From Devosia rhodophyticola (GTDB taxonomy: Bacteria > Pseudomonadota > Alphaproteobacteria > Rhizobiales > Devosiaceae): DNA of 64,000 nucleotides. Shown here in pieces: positions 36,919-46,477 of the stretch (positions within the stretch are counted from its first letter, which is position 1; every line of letters starts with the position of its first letter). Below the pieces are notes generated by a model. That model made no database searches. It saw only the letters and a list, made by a program, of their open reading frames with translations, and had not been told where the DNA came from. The translations under genes and the position numbers were made by a program. The stretch is from assembly GCF_028816475.1 (NCBI RefSeq), contig NZ_CP118247.1:62001-126000 (forward strand). Reading direction: 5' to 3'.

Positions 36919-39900
36919 GGCCCGGTCGCGGTAACCTCAAGCGTGCCTGAGGCAGTATTGGCCCGGAACTGGGGTCGATACATGTCTTCGACGGTGGCGC
37001 CTGGGAGGACGAAATTACCCGGCGATACGGCGCGGACCAGATAGGCCGTGGTTATGCTGGGTCTTTCGGTCGAATAGCGGAAGGCGGCGATATATTGATC
37101 GGTGCGCGATTCTACATGGTTGGGCTGATTGAGCTTGAGCCAACGATAGTCGGCGGCCCCGCCACCCGCTGAGAGGTCTGGGTTTTCGATTTCAAAACCA
37201 GCCGGCAGCGGATCAGCGACCAGATATTGGCCGGAACCAAGGTTTTCGGGCTGGATGGTGAGCACCACAACCAGACGGGTATTTTGAGCAACCGGGGTCA
37301 ATTCCGGGTCGACCCGAGAGCCGTCGGGCAAGAAATACTCGCGCGACAAGGCAAAGCCATTGCTGGTGGCATCTGGCGGGGTGGTTGGGTAGCCCGAAAC
37401 AGTGACATTGACCTCGGTTTCAGCGTCACCCTCGTTGGCAATTTCATGAGCGGTGAAGCCGGTTCGGTCAAAGCGACGATAGAGCGGGCCTGTCAGCGCC
37501 TCACCATCCAGAGTGATAGAGCCTTGCGTGCTGTTTTCGCCGAGAGCGGCGGCAGCCAGGAGCGTCCAGCTGTCTTCCTGAGTGGAGGTATAAAGAATGG
37601 CATCACGTAGATTTCCGAGCTTTTTTGCCAAAGATACCAGGTCGACATTGTTCGGGCTGAATTCGGCAGCCAGCGCCAGAACACCGGCGGTGTCGCGCAG
37701 GCGACTGCCATAGTCGGAGCGGTAGCCTGTACTGTCTTTTTTCCCTTCAAGACCGGCGAGCGCAGCTGTAAAGGCGACGGCGGCACGCTGGTTGTCGCCA
37801 TAAAGGGCAAGGGCGGCGCCAAGTTGGGCCTGAGCCAGTGGCGAGCCGAAGGCGTTTAGCCGGGCTTCGACATAATAGCGCAAATCACCCATGGATGCCC
37901 GCCCTGCCCGCGCCAGATCATAAAGCGCATAGGCCACGTCCTCGCCGCCATTGTCGAAATCGGAAGCATAGGAAAGCTGGTTGGCCAAATTATCGAGCGC
38001 CATGTTGAGCGCCAATTCGGGCACCACATATCCCTGTGCCTTGGCGCGCAGGAGGAAATCGGTGACGTAGCCGTCAAGCCAGGGATCGCCACCGCTAAAG
38101 GGTCCCCAAAGGCCAAAACCGCCGCCCGAAGTCTGTTTGGAGAGCAGACTGGCAATGGCATCGACAACGGTCTGGTTGAGTTTGGAATCTTCATCCAGCC
38201 CCATCAACCGTGCAACATCGTTGAGGTAGAGTAGAGGCAAGGCGCGACTGGAGGTTTGTTCAGCGCAACCATAGGGGTAGCGGTCCAGCGCGACCAGCAA
38301 TCCGGGGACGTCGAGCCGCGCAATTGGGCCGACAGCCAAAGTCATCAAGGCGTCATCGGCGATGTAGCCATCGAAGAATCCATCGTCGATGGTGAGCCTC
38401 TCCCCGGCCTTGAGTGGCAGGAGTCGACTGGTCGTCACCATGGCGCTGGCGGGACGCACACCAAGGGTCAGTTCCTTGGTTTGAGTGGTCCCGTCAGGCG
38501 CCGTCAGAGTGAGAACGAGCGGCCAATCGCCTAGCGCTGTGCCGGTTAGCGACAGATCAAGGCTGGTTCTTGCGCCTTGTTCGAGATCAACATCGGACGC
38601 AGTGGCAGTCGTTGTCATGCCTTGGCCGGTCAAGAGATCAACCTTATAGGCTCCGGCGGCACCACCAACATTGTTGACCTCAACCAAAAGCCGGGACTGA
38701 TCGCCAATGCGCAGAAAGCGCGGCGGGCTGAGAGTGACAACGACCGGATCACGCACGATCACATCGGCTGAGGCGTGTCCGACGGCAGTATCCGTCCAGG
38801 CCATGGCCATGACGCGTACCGTACCCGCAAAATCAGGCATGTCGAAATTTACGGTCGCGTTGCCATCGGCATCGACTTCAACGATACCCGAATGAAGTGC
38901 CACGAGCACCGAAGTGGGCGGTGGTGTGCCAAGTCGCGCAGCGGCACCGTCGCCGCCCGAACGCATGGCGCCAGTCAAACCCTGGGTCGGATCAATCAGT
39001 TGGCCATACAGGTCGCGCACTTCAACACCGAGTTGACGCTGACCGAAATACCAGTCGTCGGGGCTTGGAACCTTGAAGTTCGTGAGGTTGAGAATGCCCA
39101 AATCAACTGCGGCGACCGCGACATAGGCTTGCTGACCCGCGGCCAGATTGCCCAGTTTGATGGAGGCGGAAAAACTTTGGCGGGGCAGCGAAACGCGCGG
39201 GGTTTCAAGCGCTACGTCCAGCTTGCGGTCGCCGGGATCGACGTCGGCAAATGCTAGGCCCAGAGCTCTGGATGGCATCCGCTTTTCGGCAGCATTGGCG
39301 GGTCGGTAAAGAACCGCCGTGACATAGGCGCCCGGCCCCCAATCATCCGTTACAGGCAGGTCGATGGTCGTGCCACCGTCGGGCACGTCAACCGTTTGCA
39401 TATTGATGATGGTATGGTCCATGACCATGACCAGCGCTGTACCGGCAAATTGCGGATCGAGCTTGAGCTGTGCCGTTTCGCCGACGCGATACGAGGTCTT
39501 GTCGAGAGCAACCTGCAGCGTGTCGGGCGTATCGCTACCGGCGTCGGCGTAATAGTAACCAGCGTAAAATTCGTAGCTAGACGAGGTCGCGTCAGAGCCG
39601 GTGGTTTCGACTTCGATCTGATAGCGGCCCCAATCGACGTTGGCGCCTATGGTCACCGGGCCACCCGCAGGCGTATCGGCGGTACCAGCGGCAACTTTAT
39701 TGGTGGTGGAAATGGCTTCCCACTTCCAGGTGCTGCCGTCGCTATACCATTGATAGTTCGTTTTGATCCGCGAAAGCGTCCAGTTAAGCCCATCGGCGGC
39801 AACTGCTGTTCCGTCTGGCGCAACCACGACGATTTCGAATTTCGCTTCACTTCCTTCAGCCAAGCCAGTTGGGTCGGAAAAGACTGGCTTGATGCCGATT

Positions 39901-42413
39901 CGATTGCCATCGGCCAGCAAGGGACGCGTCAAGCTGCGTTCAAGCGTGCGGCCATTGGTATCCACAAGTCGGAAAAGCAACTGGGCGTCAAGCGGCCGCG
40001 TAGTCGCCTGTGGTTCAGGGATGGTCAATTCGGCCACGGCATCGCCAGATTCGTCCGTGGTGGCGACGATGCCCAAAGGTTCCCGGCTGGTTTCGATGGT
40101 GTCATCAAGGCGGCCAAACGTGTAGCCGGGAAAACCCTTCAGAGATGTACGTGGGGTCAAAACGACGTCCGCTTCGACATCAAGATCGGGGGCTGTGGCG
40201 CCGTAGAGATATTTGGCGTTCAAATCCACATGGCTAACGGCGCCAGCCGCGAGCGGAACATCCGGGGCGTTCAATTCAAACGCCAACCTTTCGGGTTCGA
40301 AATCTTCGACCAGAAAGGCAGTTGTCGCCAATGCCTCGGCTTTTGGATCAGCATAGAGGCGGAGAGTCCAGGAACCGCGCATGGCTTCTTCGACCATTGG
40401 AAGGGCGACAAAATAGCCCCCGGCGCCGCTATCCTTGAGAACCTGCTTCCTGGCAACGACGCCATCGGGGCGCTCAACTTCGAGCGTCAGAGGCATATCG
40501 GGCACGGTTTTTGCCTGCGCGTCACGCAGCAGAGCCGTTAAAAAAACGGTTTCGCCCGGGCGATAGACGCCGCGTTCAGTGGTTGCAAACAGATCAAGGG
40601 GGCCAGGGGACGGACGGCCTTCGACGCCGCGATCCGTCAAGTCAAAGGCGGGTTTGGACAGATCGAGGAAGGCATAGTCGCCGTCGCCGGTTTCGGCAGT
40701 CAACAGCTGGGGTGCCCTGCCCCCCATGCCGCGCGAGAGGCCGGGCGCAAAGGTCGCGCGCCCGTTAGCGTCGGTCGTGGCCTGACCAAGGATGTCGTTA
40801 TTAACGGCAACCAGCCGCACGGTTGCGCCTGCTATCGGAGCGGCATCGCCCAGGCCGCGCACGAAGGCGCTGATCCCATCATCGCCAGCGAAAGTGGTCA
40901 GGCCCAGATCGGTCACGATGAACCATTGAGTCGCCATTTCGGTCCAATATTCGCTCTGCTGACCTTTGACGCGTGCAGTAATGACGTAGGCACCCGCCGC
41001 CATATCACCAAGCGTGTCCGCAACCGGAATTGCCGTTGTGGTCATGTCATTGGGCTGGCCCTGGGCCAAATCGACCTCACCGGACCAAACCTGCTGCCCG
41101 ACTCTGTCGGCGATGTCCTCGGCTGAATATTGGGTCAAATTGCCCTGAAAGATGCTGTCGCGAACGGCGGTGGCAATAGCGCGGTCACCAATGCGATAGA
41201 TCATGACGTCGGCAGTTTGTGCGTTGACCGAGGTGATCGGCAGACCGCCACCCAATCCGGCGGGCATCACATAGGCGTTGTTGGCGAAGCCGACAAATGG
41301 CGTGCGATCGGGGACATAAACATCGAGATCAACGTCCTTGGCCAGCGTCTCCCCATCGGCGGAGGGTAGACCGGCCCGCAGGCGGATGGCATAGCGGGCG
41401 CCGTGGGCTACACCATCGACGCAAATCTGGTTTTGTTCAGTTTCCACCGCGACCTGGGGCGCATTTTCAACGACGACAAATGCCGACAGATCATCGCCGA
41501 GCGCCAGGGGATTTGAAAACACGGCGCAGATACGTGGCGCGGCCGACTCTGCGTCAACGACGTGATCAACCACGCGAAAGCCGTGTAGCGCGACGATTTT
41601 TTCTAGATGTGCGGCAATTTTTTGACTATCTGCCAACCGCTGCGACAGGCGATAGGTGGCAATGACCTCGCGCCAGTTTTGGCGATATTCCATGCCCGCG
41701 GCTAGAGACGCCAGCGCATTGGCACGGTTTTTCGGCTTTTCGGCGCGCAAGAAAGCGTTCATTGCCGCCGATGTCGCGGTGGCTCCCAATTCATAGCTGT
41801 TGTCGCCGCTGGATTTGCCTGCAACGGCGGCAGCGCGCGCCAATGTTGAATCCGCCAAGGCCTGCCACACCGCAAAACCGTTGGCGTTGATTGCCAAGGC
41901 TTGCCTGTAGGCGGTGCTTGCGCCCGCCGGGTTGCCCGCCGCCACGGCCAGATTGCCAGTTTCGATCAGATCGGCGTAACTGGTATTGGGCGGCGGCGCG
42001 TCAGACTGCGGCAATTCGCGCGCAAGCCGTTTGGCAGCGTCAATCAGGCTGCCGGCCGGAAACGGCAATTCGGCGCGGCGCAGGGATTCGATGGTTTGAT
42101 CGGAGGGCGCGCGGACAACAATGCCCGAGATGGCACCATCAAACGGCGTCGCATCGCCTACGCTACCTTTTAAAAAGCACCAGTTGGAGCGCTGATTGAA
42201 GGTGAAGGCATGGCAAATATTGTCCCCGACGCACGCGGCACTGCATGCGTTCTGATCGGTATTTTTAATGATGGCATAGTCGGCGCCGGGCAGGTCAATA
42301 TTTTCCTGCTGGTCAACCTGGGGCTCCGCCGCAGAGGCATTGGTCAGGGCAAAGCCCATGACAACGACGATGGACAAATACAACCAACGGATCGAGCTAA
42401 CCCACTGCAACAT
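36915..42413 (-). CDS. yfhM: Bacterial alpha-2-macroglobulin with PAN/Apple domain and thioester
   Basis: A 1832-residue periplasmic or lipid-bound protease trap. The signal peptide is hydrophobic (IRWLYLSIVVVMGFALTNAS). A PAN/Apple domain follows (DQNACSAACVGDNICHAFTF then WCFLKG). Next come MG domains and the thioester motif GCAEQ with Cys about 1383, then the terpenoid-toroid and receptor-like end. I choose the second ATG (42413), since GGGAGG then has a workable spacing; the frame is open to 42506. The gene symbol follows the E. coli homologue. It is coupled to pbpC. Confidence 0.9.
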   Translation of the reverse strand: MLQWVSSIRWLYLSIVVVMGFALTNASAAEPQVDQQENIDLPGADYAIIKNTDQNACSAACVGDNICHAFTFNQRSNWCFLKGSVGDATPFDGAISGIVVRAPSDQTIESLRRAELPFPAGSLIDAAKRLARELPQSDAPPPNTSYADLIETGNLAVAAGNPAGASTAYRQALAINANGFAVWQALADSTLARAAAVAGKSSGDNSYELGATATSAAMNAFLRAEKPKNRANALASLAAGMEYRQNWREVIATYRLSQRLADSQKIAAHLEKIVALHGFRVVDHVVDAESAAPRICAVFSNPLALGDDLSAFVVVENAPQVAVETEQNQICVDGVAHGARYAIRLRAGLPSADGETLAKDVDLDVYVPDRTPFVGFANNAYVMPAGLGGGLPITSVNAQTADVMIYRIGDRAIATAVRDSIFQGNLTQYSAEDIADRVGQQVWSGEVDLAQGQPNDMTTTAIPVADTLGDMAAGAYVITARVKGQQSEYWTEMATQWFIVTDLGLTTFAGDDGISAFVRGLGDAAPIAGATVRLVAVNNDILGQATTDANGRATFAPGLSRGMGGRAPQLLTAETGDGDYAFLDLSKPAFDLTDRGVEGRPSPGPLDLFATTERGVYRPGETVFLTALLRDAQAKTVPDMPLTLEVERPDGVVARKQVLKDSGAGGYFVALPMVEEAMRGSWTLRLYADPKAEALATTAFLVEDFEPERLAFELNAPDVPLAAGAVSHVDLNAKYLYGATAPDLDVEADVVLTPRTSLKGFPGYTFGRLDDTIETSREPLGIVATTDESGDAVAELTIPEPQATTRPLDAQLLFRLVDTNGRTLERSLTRPLLADGNRIGIKPVFSDPTGLAEGSEAKFEIVVVAPDGTAVAADGLNWTLSRIKTNYQWYSDGSTWKWEAISTTNKVAAGTADTPAGGPVTIGANVDWGRYQIEVETTGSDATSSSYEFYAGYYYADAGSDTPDTLQVALDKTSYRVGETAQLKLDPQFAGTALVMVMDHTIINMQTVDVPDGGTTIDLPVTDDWGPGAYVTAVLYRPANAAEKRMPSRALGLAFADVDPGDRKLDVALETPRVSLPRQSFSASIKLGNLAAGQQAYVAVAAVDLGILNLTNFKVPSPDDWYFGQRQLGVEVRDLYGQLIDPTQGLTGAMRSGGDGAAARLGTPPPTSVLVALHSGIVEVDADGNATVNFDMPDFAGTVRVMAMAWTDTAVGHASADVIVRDPVVVTLSPPRFLRIGDQSRLLVEVNNVGGAAGAYKVDLLTGQGMTTTATASDVDLEQGARTSLDLSLTGTALGDWPLVLTLTAPDGTTQTKELTLGVRPASAMVTTSRLLPLKAGERLTIDDGFFDGYIADDALMTLAVGPIARLDVPGLLVALDRYPYGCAEQTSSRALPLLYLNDVARLMGLDEDSKLNQTVVDAIASLLSKQTSGGGFGLWGPFSGGDPWLDGYVTDFLLRAKAQGYVVPELALNMALDNLANQLSYASDFDNGGEDVAYALYDLARAGRASMGDLRYYVEARLNAFGSPLAQAQLGAALALYGDNQRAAVAFTAALAGLEGKKDSTGYRSDYGSRLRDTAGVLALAAEFSPNNVDLVSLAKKLGNLRDAILYTSTQEDSWTLLAAAALGENSTQGSITLDGEALTGPLYRRFDRTGFTAHEIANEGDAETEVNVTVSGYPTTPPDATSNGFALSREYFLPDGSRVDPELTPVAQNTRLVVVLTIQPENLGSGQYLVADPLPAGFEIENPDLSAGGGAADYRWLKLNQPNHVESRTDQYIAAFRYSTERPSITTAYLVRAVSPGNFVLPGATVEDMYRPQFRANTASGTLEVTATGP

Positions 42414-42561
42414 CATGGCCTCCCGTGTGCATCGGTCGCTATTAGGGAGCGTGAACGCAACGAATGCAAGAGTGCAATGGGGTATGGATAAAATTGCGCC
42501 GATCAAAAGAGCGGCGGATTAACCGGGATTACAGCAATGGCGCGCACCCGCGCTTTGGACC

Positions 42562-42580
42562 GGGCGCAAAAGGTGCGCCC
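42562..42580 (-). terminator. Hairpin after pseudoazurin
   Basis: GGGCGCA (42562-42568) and TGCGCCC (42574-42580) form a perfect 7-bp stem 19 bases past the pseudoazurin stop. No T run follows, so termination may be factor-assisted. The rest of the 185-base gap to the macroglobulin gene shows no further signal I trust. Confidence 0.5.
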
Positions 42581-42598
42581 AGTCGGGTTCGCCTCGTA

Positions 42599-43045
42599 CT
42601 ACAGACCTGCTCCTGCGTAGATCTCGTCAAAGCGCTGCTGTGGCTTCCGTGGCACTTTTACGGCCTTTGCGGCGTCCAGATTGGCTAGGTCATCACCAAC
42701 GAAGACCATGCCAATCATGCCCATGGCAAAGTGCGGTGTGCATTTGAAGCCATAGGCGCCGGGCACATCAAACGTCATGGTGAACGGCTGGCTGATCTTG
42801 CCTTTGAACGCCTCAACCCCCTCGGGCAGCATCCCCTTGATGCTCTCAACGTCATGACCCTTGTCGGTCGGCACGAAATTGACGGTGTCGCCGGGCTGGA
42901 TTTTAACGAACGCAGGCTCGAACACCATGGCACCGGCCGCGCCCTTGTTGAGCATCTTAATTTCAAATTCGGCCGCGAACGCTGGCGCGAGTGTCAAACC
43001 GACGAGTCCGAGGGCGACGATGGCGGTTTTTATGACGGTGCGCAT
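42599..43045 (-). CDS. paz: Pseudoazurin, periplasmic blue copper protein
   Basis: A 148-residue precursor with a signal peptide ([20 protein letters not shown], cleavage near AFAA). The cupredoxin has the type 1 copper ligands His (KGHDVES), Cys and His ([11 protein letters not shown]) and Met. Pseudoazurin donates electrons to the copper nitrite reductase, encoded divergently next door. The ATG at 43045 has AAGGAG 7 bases upstream; the ATG-less extension to 43075 is discarded. A TTGAC/GTCAA box lies 78 bases upstream. Confidence 0.93.
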   Translation of the reverse strand: MRTVIKTAIVALGLVGLTLAPAFAAEFEIKMLNKGAAGAMVFEPAFVKIQPGDTVNFVPTDKGHDVESIKGMLPEGVEAFKGKISQPFTMTFDVPGAYGFKCTPHFAMGMIGMVFVGDDLANLDAAKAVKVPRKPQQRFDEIYAGAGL

Positions 43046-43094
43046 ATCAATTCTCCTTGCAATTGCGGCGCCCAAATGGGTCCGACTGGTTGGG

Positions 43095-43136
43095 CTTTTA
43101 GGCGCGAGCCGTTGACAGTTCTTTGACTTGGGTCAA
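43095..43136 (-). promoter_or_regulatory. FNR/NnrR-type box and -10 for pseudoazurin
   Basis: TTGAC-TTGG-GTCAA (43123-43136) is a perfect 14-bp Crp/Fnr-type dyad. On the minus strand a TAAAAG -10 (43095-43100) is centred 32 bases away, the spacing expected for activation at about -41.5. This points to anaerobic or NO control of paz. Confidence 0.6.
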
Positions 43137-43169
43137 TCAAATCAAAAATTTCTTAAACGCGATATTTGT

Positions 43170-43209
43170 TTGCGCTTGATCAAAGATCATTGCGCAACCG
43201 AGGATTAAA
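43170..43209 (+). promoter_or_regulatory. NnrR-type box and -10 for nirK
   Basis: TTGCG-CTTG-ATCAA (43170-43183) is a 14-bp Crp/Fnr-type site, one half matching the NnrR form TTGCG. A TTAAAC or ATTAAA -10 (43204-43210) lies about 31 bases from its centre. The box is also part of a near-perfect larger hairpin to 43197 (TTGCGC/GCGCAA). It starts 91 bases before the nirK start, much as the pseudoazurin box stands to paz. Confidence 0.55.
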
Positions 43210-43260
43210 CGTCCGTCATCGAGCAAGCGTTGTGTCGTGCTCAAGACGAAGGAAAATGAA

Positions 43261-44391
43261 ATGGAAAATCGTTCCGTACTCTCCCGGCGTGCTTTACTGG
43301 CTGGGGCTGCTGCCATCGGCACTGTTGCTCAATTATCAACAATACTGACGGCTTCTGCTAAAGAAGTAATGACCCCGGCTGCCGAAACCAACGTTGCTGG
43401 GCTCAAACGAGAGAAAGTTGAACTAGTTGCGCCGCCATTTGTGCATGCACATGAGCAAATGGCGACCGGTGGGCCCAAAATCGTCGAGTTCACCCTGGTG
43501 GTCGAAGAAAAGCAGCATGTTGTCGATGACGAGGGCACAACGCTATGGGCGATGACCTTCAACGGGACAGTGCCCGGACCACTGATGGTTGTGCACGAGG
43601 GCGATTATGTGGAACTGACGCTGGTCAATCCAGACACCAACCAATTGGGTCATAACATCGACTTTCATGCTGCCACCGGCGCGCTGGGTGGTGGCGCTTT
43701 GACCGAGGTGAGCCCCGGCCAGAAAGCCGTATTGCGGTTCAAGGCCACGCGCTCTGGCGTGTTCGTATATCACTGTGCCCCTGCGGGCATGGTACCCTGG
43801 CACGTTACATCCGGGATGAACGGCGCAATCATGGTGTTGCCGCGCGAAGGGCTGACCGACGGCAACGGCACTACGCTGCACTATGACCGGGTCTATTATG
43901 TCGGTGAGCAGGACTTTTACGTGCCCAAGGATGAAACCGGCGCTTACAAGCAGTATGAGAGCGTTGTCGAGGGCTATGACGATGCCCTGACAGCGATGCG
44001 CACATTGACGCCAAGTCATGTGGTGTTCAATGGCCGCGTGGGCGCACTGACCGGTGAGAACGCGCTGACAGCAGCAGTCGGTGAAACTGTACTGGTCGTA
44101 CACTCTCAGGCTAATCGCGATACTCGACCGCATTTGATCGGGGGGCATGGCGATTATGTCTGGCCGGGCGGCAAGTTTGGCAATGCACCCGATGTTGGAC
44201 TGGAAACCTGGTTTGTCCCCGGAGGGGCCGCGGGCGCCGCACTCTATACCTTCCGACAACCAGGTATTTACGCCTATGTGAACCACAATTTGATCGAGGC
44301 GTTCGAGCTGGGTGCCGCTGGGCATTTCAAGGTTATCGGCGACTGGGACGACGATCTGATGACCGGGGTGATTGCCCCGAGCCCCATCTAG
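43261..44391 (+). CDS. nirK: Copper-containing nitrite reductase (NO-forming)
   Basis: A 376-residue precursor with a twin-arginine signal ([13 protein letters not shown]). It reduces nitrite to NO in the periplasm. Type 1 and type 2 copper ligands are visible: [11 protein letters not shown] (both His and the catalytic Asp), [19 protein letters not shown] (His, Cys, His, Met), [11 protein letters not shown] and the late [10 protein letters not shown]. The ATG at 43261 has AAGGA 7 bases upstream; the start at 43237 is unlikely. It is followed by nirV and faces pseudoazurin. Confidence 0.96.
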   Translation: MENRSVLSRRALLAGAAAIGTVAQLSTILTASAKEVMTPAAETNVAGLKREKVELVAPPFVHAHEQMATGGPKIVEFTLVVEEKQHVVDDEGTTLWAMTFNGTVPGPLMVVHEGDYVELTLVNPDTNQLGHNIDFHAATGALGGGALTEVSPGQKAVLRFKATRSGVFVYHCAPAGMVPWHVTSGMNGAIMVLPREGLTDGNGTTLHYDRVYYVGEQDFYVPKDETGAYKQYESVVEGYDDALTAMRTLTPSHVVFNGRVGALTGENALTAAVGETVLVVHSQANRDTRPHLIGGHGDYVWPGGKFGNAPDVGLETWFVPGGAAGAALYTFRQPGIYAYVNHNLIEAFELGAAGHFKVIGDWDDDLMTGVIAPSPI

Positions 44392-44453
44392 CAGAGGCCA
44401 GTGGTAGGCGCCGCCGGAACGGTGGCGTCCACCCAAATCTGATGGAGCGTGCG

Positions 44454-45359
44454 ATGACGGCAGTGGCAAAGATTCTGACCGCGATTACAAATTCCGTCGC
44501 TTTGCCGGCTGTGATTCTGCTGGCGGGCCTGGTGGGGATCGGTTGGCAGCTGGATCTGCCGCGATTTGTGCGCCCACCGACATTGCCGTCGCCCGAAACT
44601 GTCACGATTGCGCCCACCGAGTTCAGATATCACGCCTATGGGCAGTATTTCCGGGACGGCGTGCCAATCGATCCACCTGTGATGGTGGACCGCTTGGCCG
44701 CACCGCTAACAATCATGAAATATCAGGTAAGTCGGAGCGACTACGCGCGTTGCGTCGGTGCAAACGCCTGTTCAGCCGCCGAGCCGCGCACCATTGGCCA
44801 AGGCAATGTGCCAGTGACGGGCGTCAATTATGATGATGCGATGCGTTATGCCGACTGGCTATCGGCGCAAACAGGGGAACAATGGACCTTGCCTGACGAC
44901 AGGCAATGGGTGTTTGCGGCTGGTGTCGATTTTCGCCAAGACAGTCTCGACATCGCCGAGGATCGCGCCAACCCTGCCCTGCGTTGGTTGGCCAATTATG
45001 AAAAGGAAGCCGCCAGATCCAGCACGTTGGACCGCGTGCCAATGCCCCTTGGCACTATTGAGCCAAACCAGAACGGTTTGGCCGATGTTGCCGGTAATGT
45101 ATGGGAATGGACGCAAAGTTGCTATCGCACTGTGCACGTGGACGAATTGGGCAGGCGGATCAGCGAAACCAGCTCATGCACGATCAAGATGGTGGCTGGC
45201 GAGCATCGGGCCCCGATTAGCTATTTCGTTCGTGATGCGCGCGGGGGTGGCTGCTCGGTTGGCGTCCCGCCGGCAAATTTGGGTTTCCGACTGGTGCGAC
45301 GTTCACAGTGGTATGAACGGTTAACCGGCCTGCTGCCTTGGTCCGCTGCCCCTATCTGA
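44454..45359 (+). CDS. nirV: NirV, formylglycine-generating-enzyme-like accessory protein
   Basis: A 301-residue protein with an N-terminal membrane segment (VALPAVILLAGLVGIGW) and a sulfatase-modifying-factor type domain. Its motifs are PVTGVNYDDAMRYADWLSAQ, GLADVAGNVWEWTQSCY and RDARGGGCSVGVPPANLGFR. NirV commonly accompanies nirK; its role is not settled. I prefer the ATG at 44454, with GGAG 6 bases upstream, over 44442. It lies 62 bases after nirK and is co-transcribed. Confidence 0.9.
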   Translation: MTAVAKILTAITNSVALPAVILLAGLVGIGWQLDLPRFVRPPTLPSPETVTIAPTEFRYHAYGQYFRDGVPIDPPVMVDRLAAPLTIMKYQVSRSDYARCVGANACSAAEPRTIGQGNVPVTGVNYDDAMRYADWLSAQTGEQWTLPDDRQWVFAAGVDFRQDSLDIAEDRANPALRWLANYEKEAARSSTLDRVPMPLGTIEPNQNGLADVAGNVWEWTQSCYRTVHVDELGRRISETSSCTIKMVAGEHRAPISYFVRDARGGGCSVGVPPANLGFRLVRRSQWYERLTGLLPWSAAPI

Positions 45360-45386
45360 GGGTATGGCGGCTTGCCCAATACCCTC
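45358..45386 (+). terminator. Hairpin after nirV
   Basis: GAGGGTAT (45358-45365) and ATACCCTC (45379-45386) form a perfect 8-bp stem directly at the nirV stop codon. It has no T run. It may end or attenuate the nirK-nirV transcript before the regulator gene. Confidence 0.45.
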
Positions 45387-45409
45387 GGAACCCTCTATGA
45401 GGTAGGGCG

Positions 45410-46132
45410 GTGTTTGGGGAAAAGGGCTTCGGTTTGGCAGAAGTTGATCGCAGTTTGGTGCGTGCGTTACCGCTATTTGAAAAAATGAGCGATGCGGATC
45501 TGGACGTATTGCTGCAGCGGGCCAGTCTGCGCCGGGTTGTTGTCGATGAAGCCGTCTTTGAGCAAGGCCAGCCAGCCACGGCGTTCTTTGTGTTGTTGCA
45601 CGGGCGACTGAAGGTCAATCAGATTACCAGTGATGGTCAGCAAATTATTGTTCGCATGGTCAACCCCGGTGACATTTTCGGCTTCGCCAAGGCGTTGCAA
45701 CGAAGCGATTATCCCGGCACGCCGACAGCGGCAGTCGAAAGCCTTGTGTTGAGCTGGCCCAATACTGATTGGGACATGTTCATGGAAAAGAATCCACACA
45801 TGGCCATCAACACAATGCACGCCATTGGCCAACGCCTGCAGGAAGCCCATACGCGCATACGCGAGATGTCGACTGAGGAAGTCGAGCGCCGGGTCGCGCA
45901 CGCCGTACTGCGCCTGATCGGTCAGGCTGGCAAAAAGGAAGACAAGGGCATTCGCATCGATTTTCCTATTTCGCGACAAGACATCGCTGAAATGACCGGC
46001 ACCACCCTGCATACTGTTTCGCGGATATTGAGCGCGTGGGAGGCAAAGGGGTTGGTGGAAGGTGGACGCCAAAAGCTATTGGTGCGCGATGCCCACGCGC
46101 TTCAGGTGCTGGCGGACCGTTCGGCCGACTAG
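45410..46132 (+). CDS. nnrR: NnrR/Dnr-type Crp/Fnr transcription regulator
   Basis: A 240-residue regulator with a cyclic-nucleotide-like sensor domain (20-130), a dimer helix (about 130-158) and a helix-turn-helix (ISRQDIAEMTGTTLHTVSRI, about 187-206). It has no cysteine at all, so it is not an oxygen-sensing Fe-S FNR. The nir neighbourhood indicates an NO-responsive NnrR. The recognition helix carries His where FNR has Glu209, before the conserved Ser-Arg. A GTG start at 45410 follows GAGG at 7 bases. It lies 51 bases after nirV. Confidence 0.85.
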   Translation: MFGEKGFGLAEVDRSLVRALPLFEKMSDADLDVLLQRASLRRVVVDEAVFEQGQPATAFFVLLHGRLKVNQITSDGQQIIVRMVNPGDIFGFAKALQRSDYPGTPTAAVESLVLSWPNTDWDMFMEKNPHMAINTMHAIGQRLQEAHTRIREMSTEEVERRVAHAVLRLIGQAGKKEDKGIRIDFPISRQDIAEMTGTTLHTVSRILSAWEAKGLVEGGRQKLLVRDAHALQVLADRSAD

Positions 46133-46136
46133 CCGA

Positions 46137-46349
46137 TCAGCGCGTCTTGTCATCAATAGCGGCTGAAATTGAGGCCATTAGAGTTGGTACATCCAAACCA
46201 TGGGCCAGTGCGGCGTCGTACAAGGAATGCAGGCGACCAACCGGGCAGCCAACACAGAGCATATGGTGGTGAATGAAGACCGGTATGGCGTTTGGCCATT
46301 GCCGCATCACGTCGTCGACACTCATATCGGCGTTCGGCTCCTCACGCAC
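46137..46349 (-). CDS. DUF1858 / redox-disulfide domain protein
   Basis: A 70-residue protein with the DUF1858 core SVDDVMRQWPNAIPVFIHHH then MLCVGCPVGRLHSLYDAA, including the CxxCP redox pair. Members occur next to hybrid-cluster and NO-response genes. I start it at the GTG at 46349, with GGAGG 8 bases upstream; an ATG at 46325 is the alternative. The much longer open frame to 46826 is not used. It faces nnrS across an NnrR-type box and ends 4 bases after the regulator's stop. Confidence 0.85.
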   Translation of the reverse strand: MREEPNADMSVDDVMRQWPNAIPVFIHHHMLCVGCPVGRLHSLYDAALAHGLDVPTLMASISAAIDDKTR

Positions 46350-46405
46350 CTGAATATCCTCCAGCAAAATATCCTTCAGACAACATCGCGAAAAATCGCG
46401 CGTCG

Positions 46406-46447
46406 TTGCGCTAGCGCAAGGACGGCGTGAAATCGCCCACCTAAACC
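46406..46447 (+). promoter_or_regulatory. NnrR-type box and -10 for nnrS
   Basis: TTGCG-CTAG-CGCAA (46406-46419) is a perfect 14-bp palindrome of the NnrR/Dnr type. A TAAACC -10 (46442-46447) is centred 32 bases downstream, the class II spacing. It could also serve the DUF1858 gene on the other strand, where I see no good -10. Confidence 0.7.
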
Positions 46448-46477
46448 AAGCGTCGAACAATTTCAGGAATCGGCGCA

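Noticed and set aside
43543..44469. 308-residue open frame opposite nirK
   Set aside because: nirK has all copper ligands; the antisense frame has none of the features of a protein.
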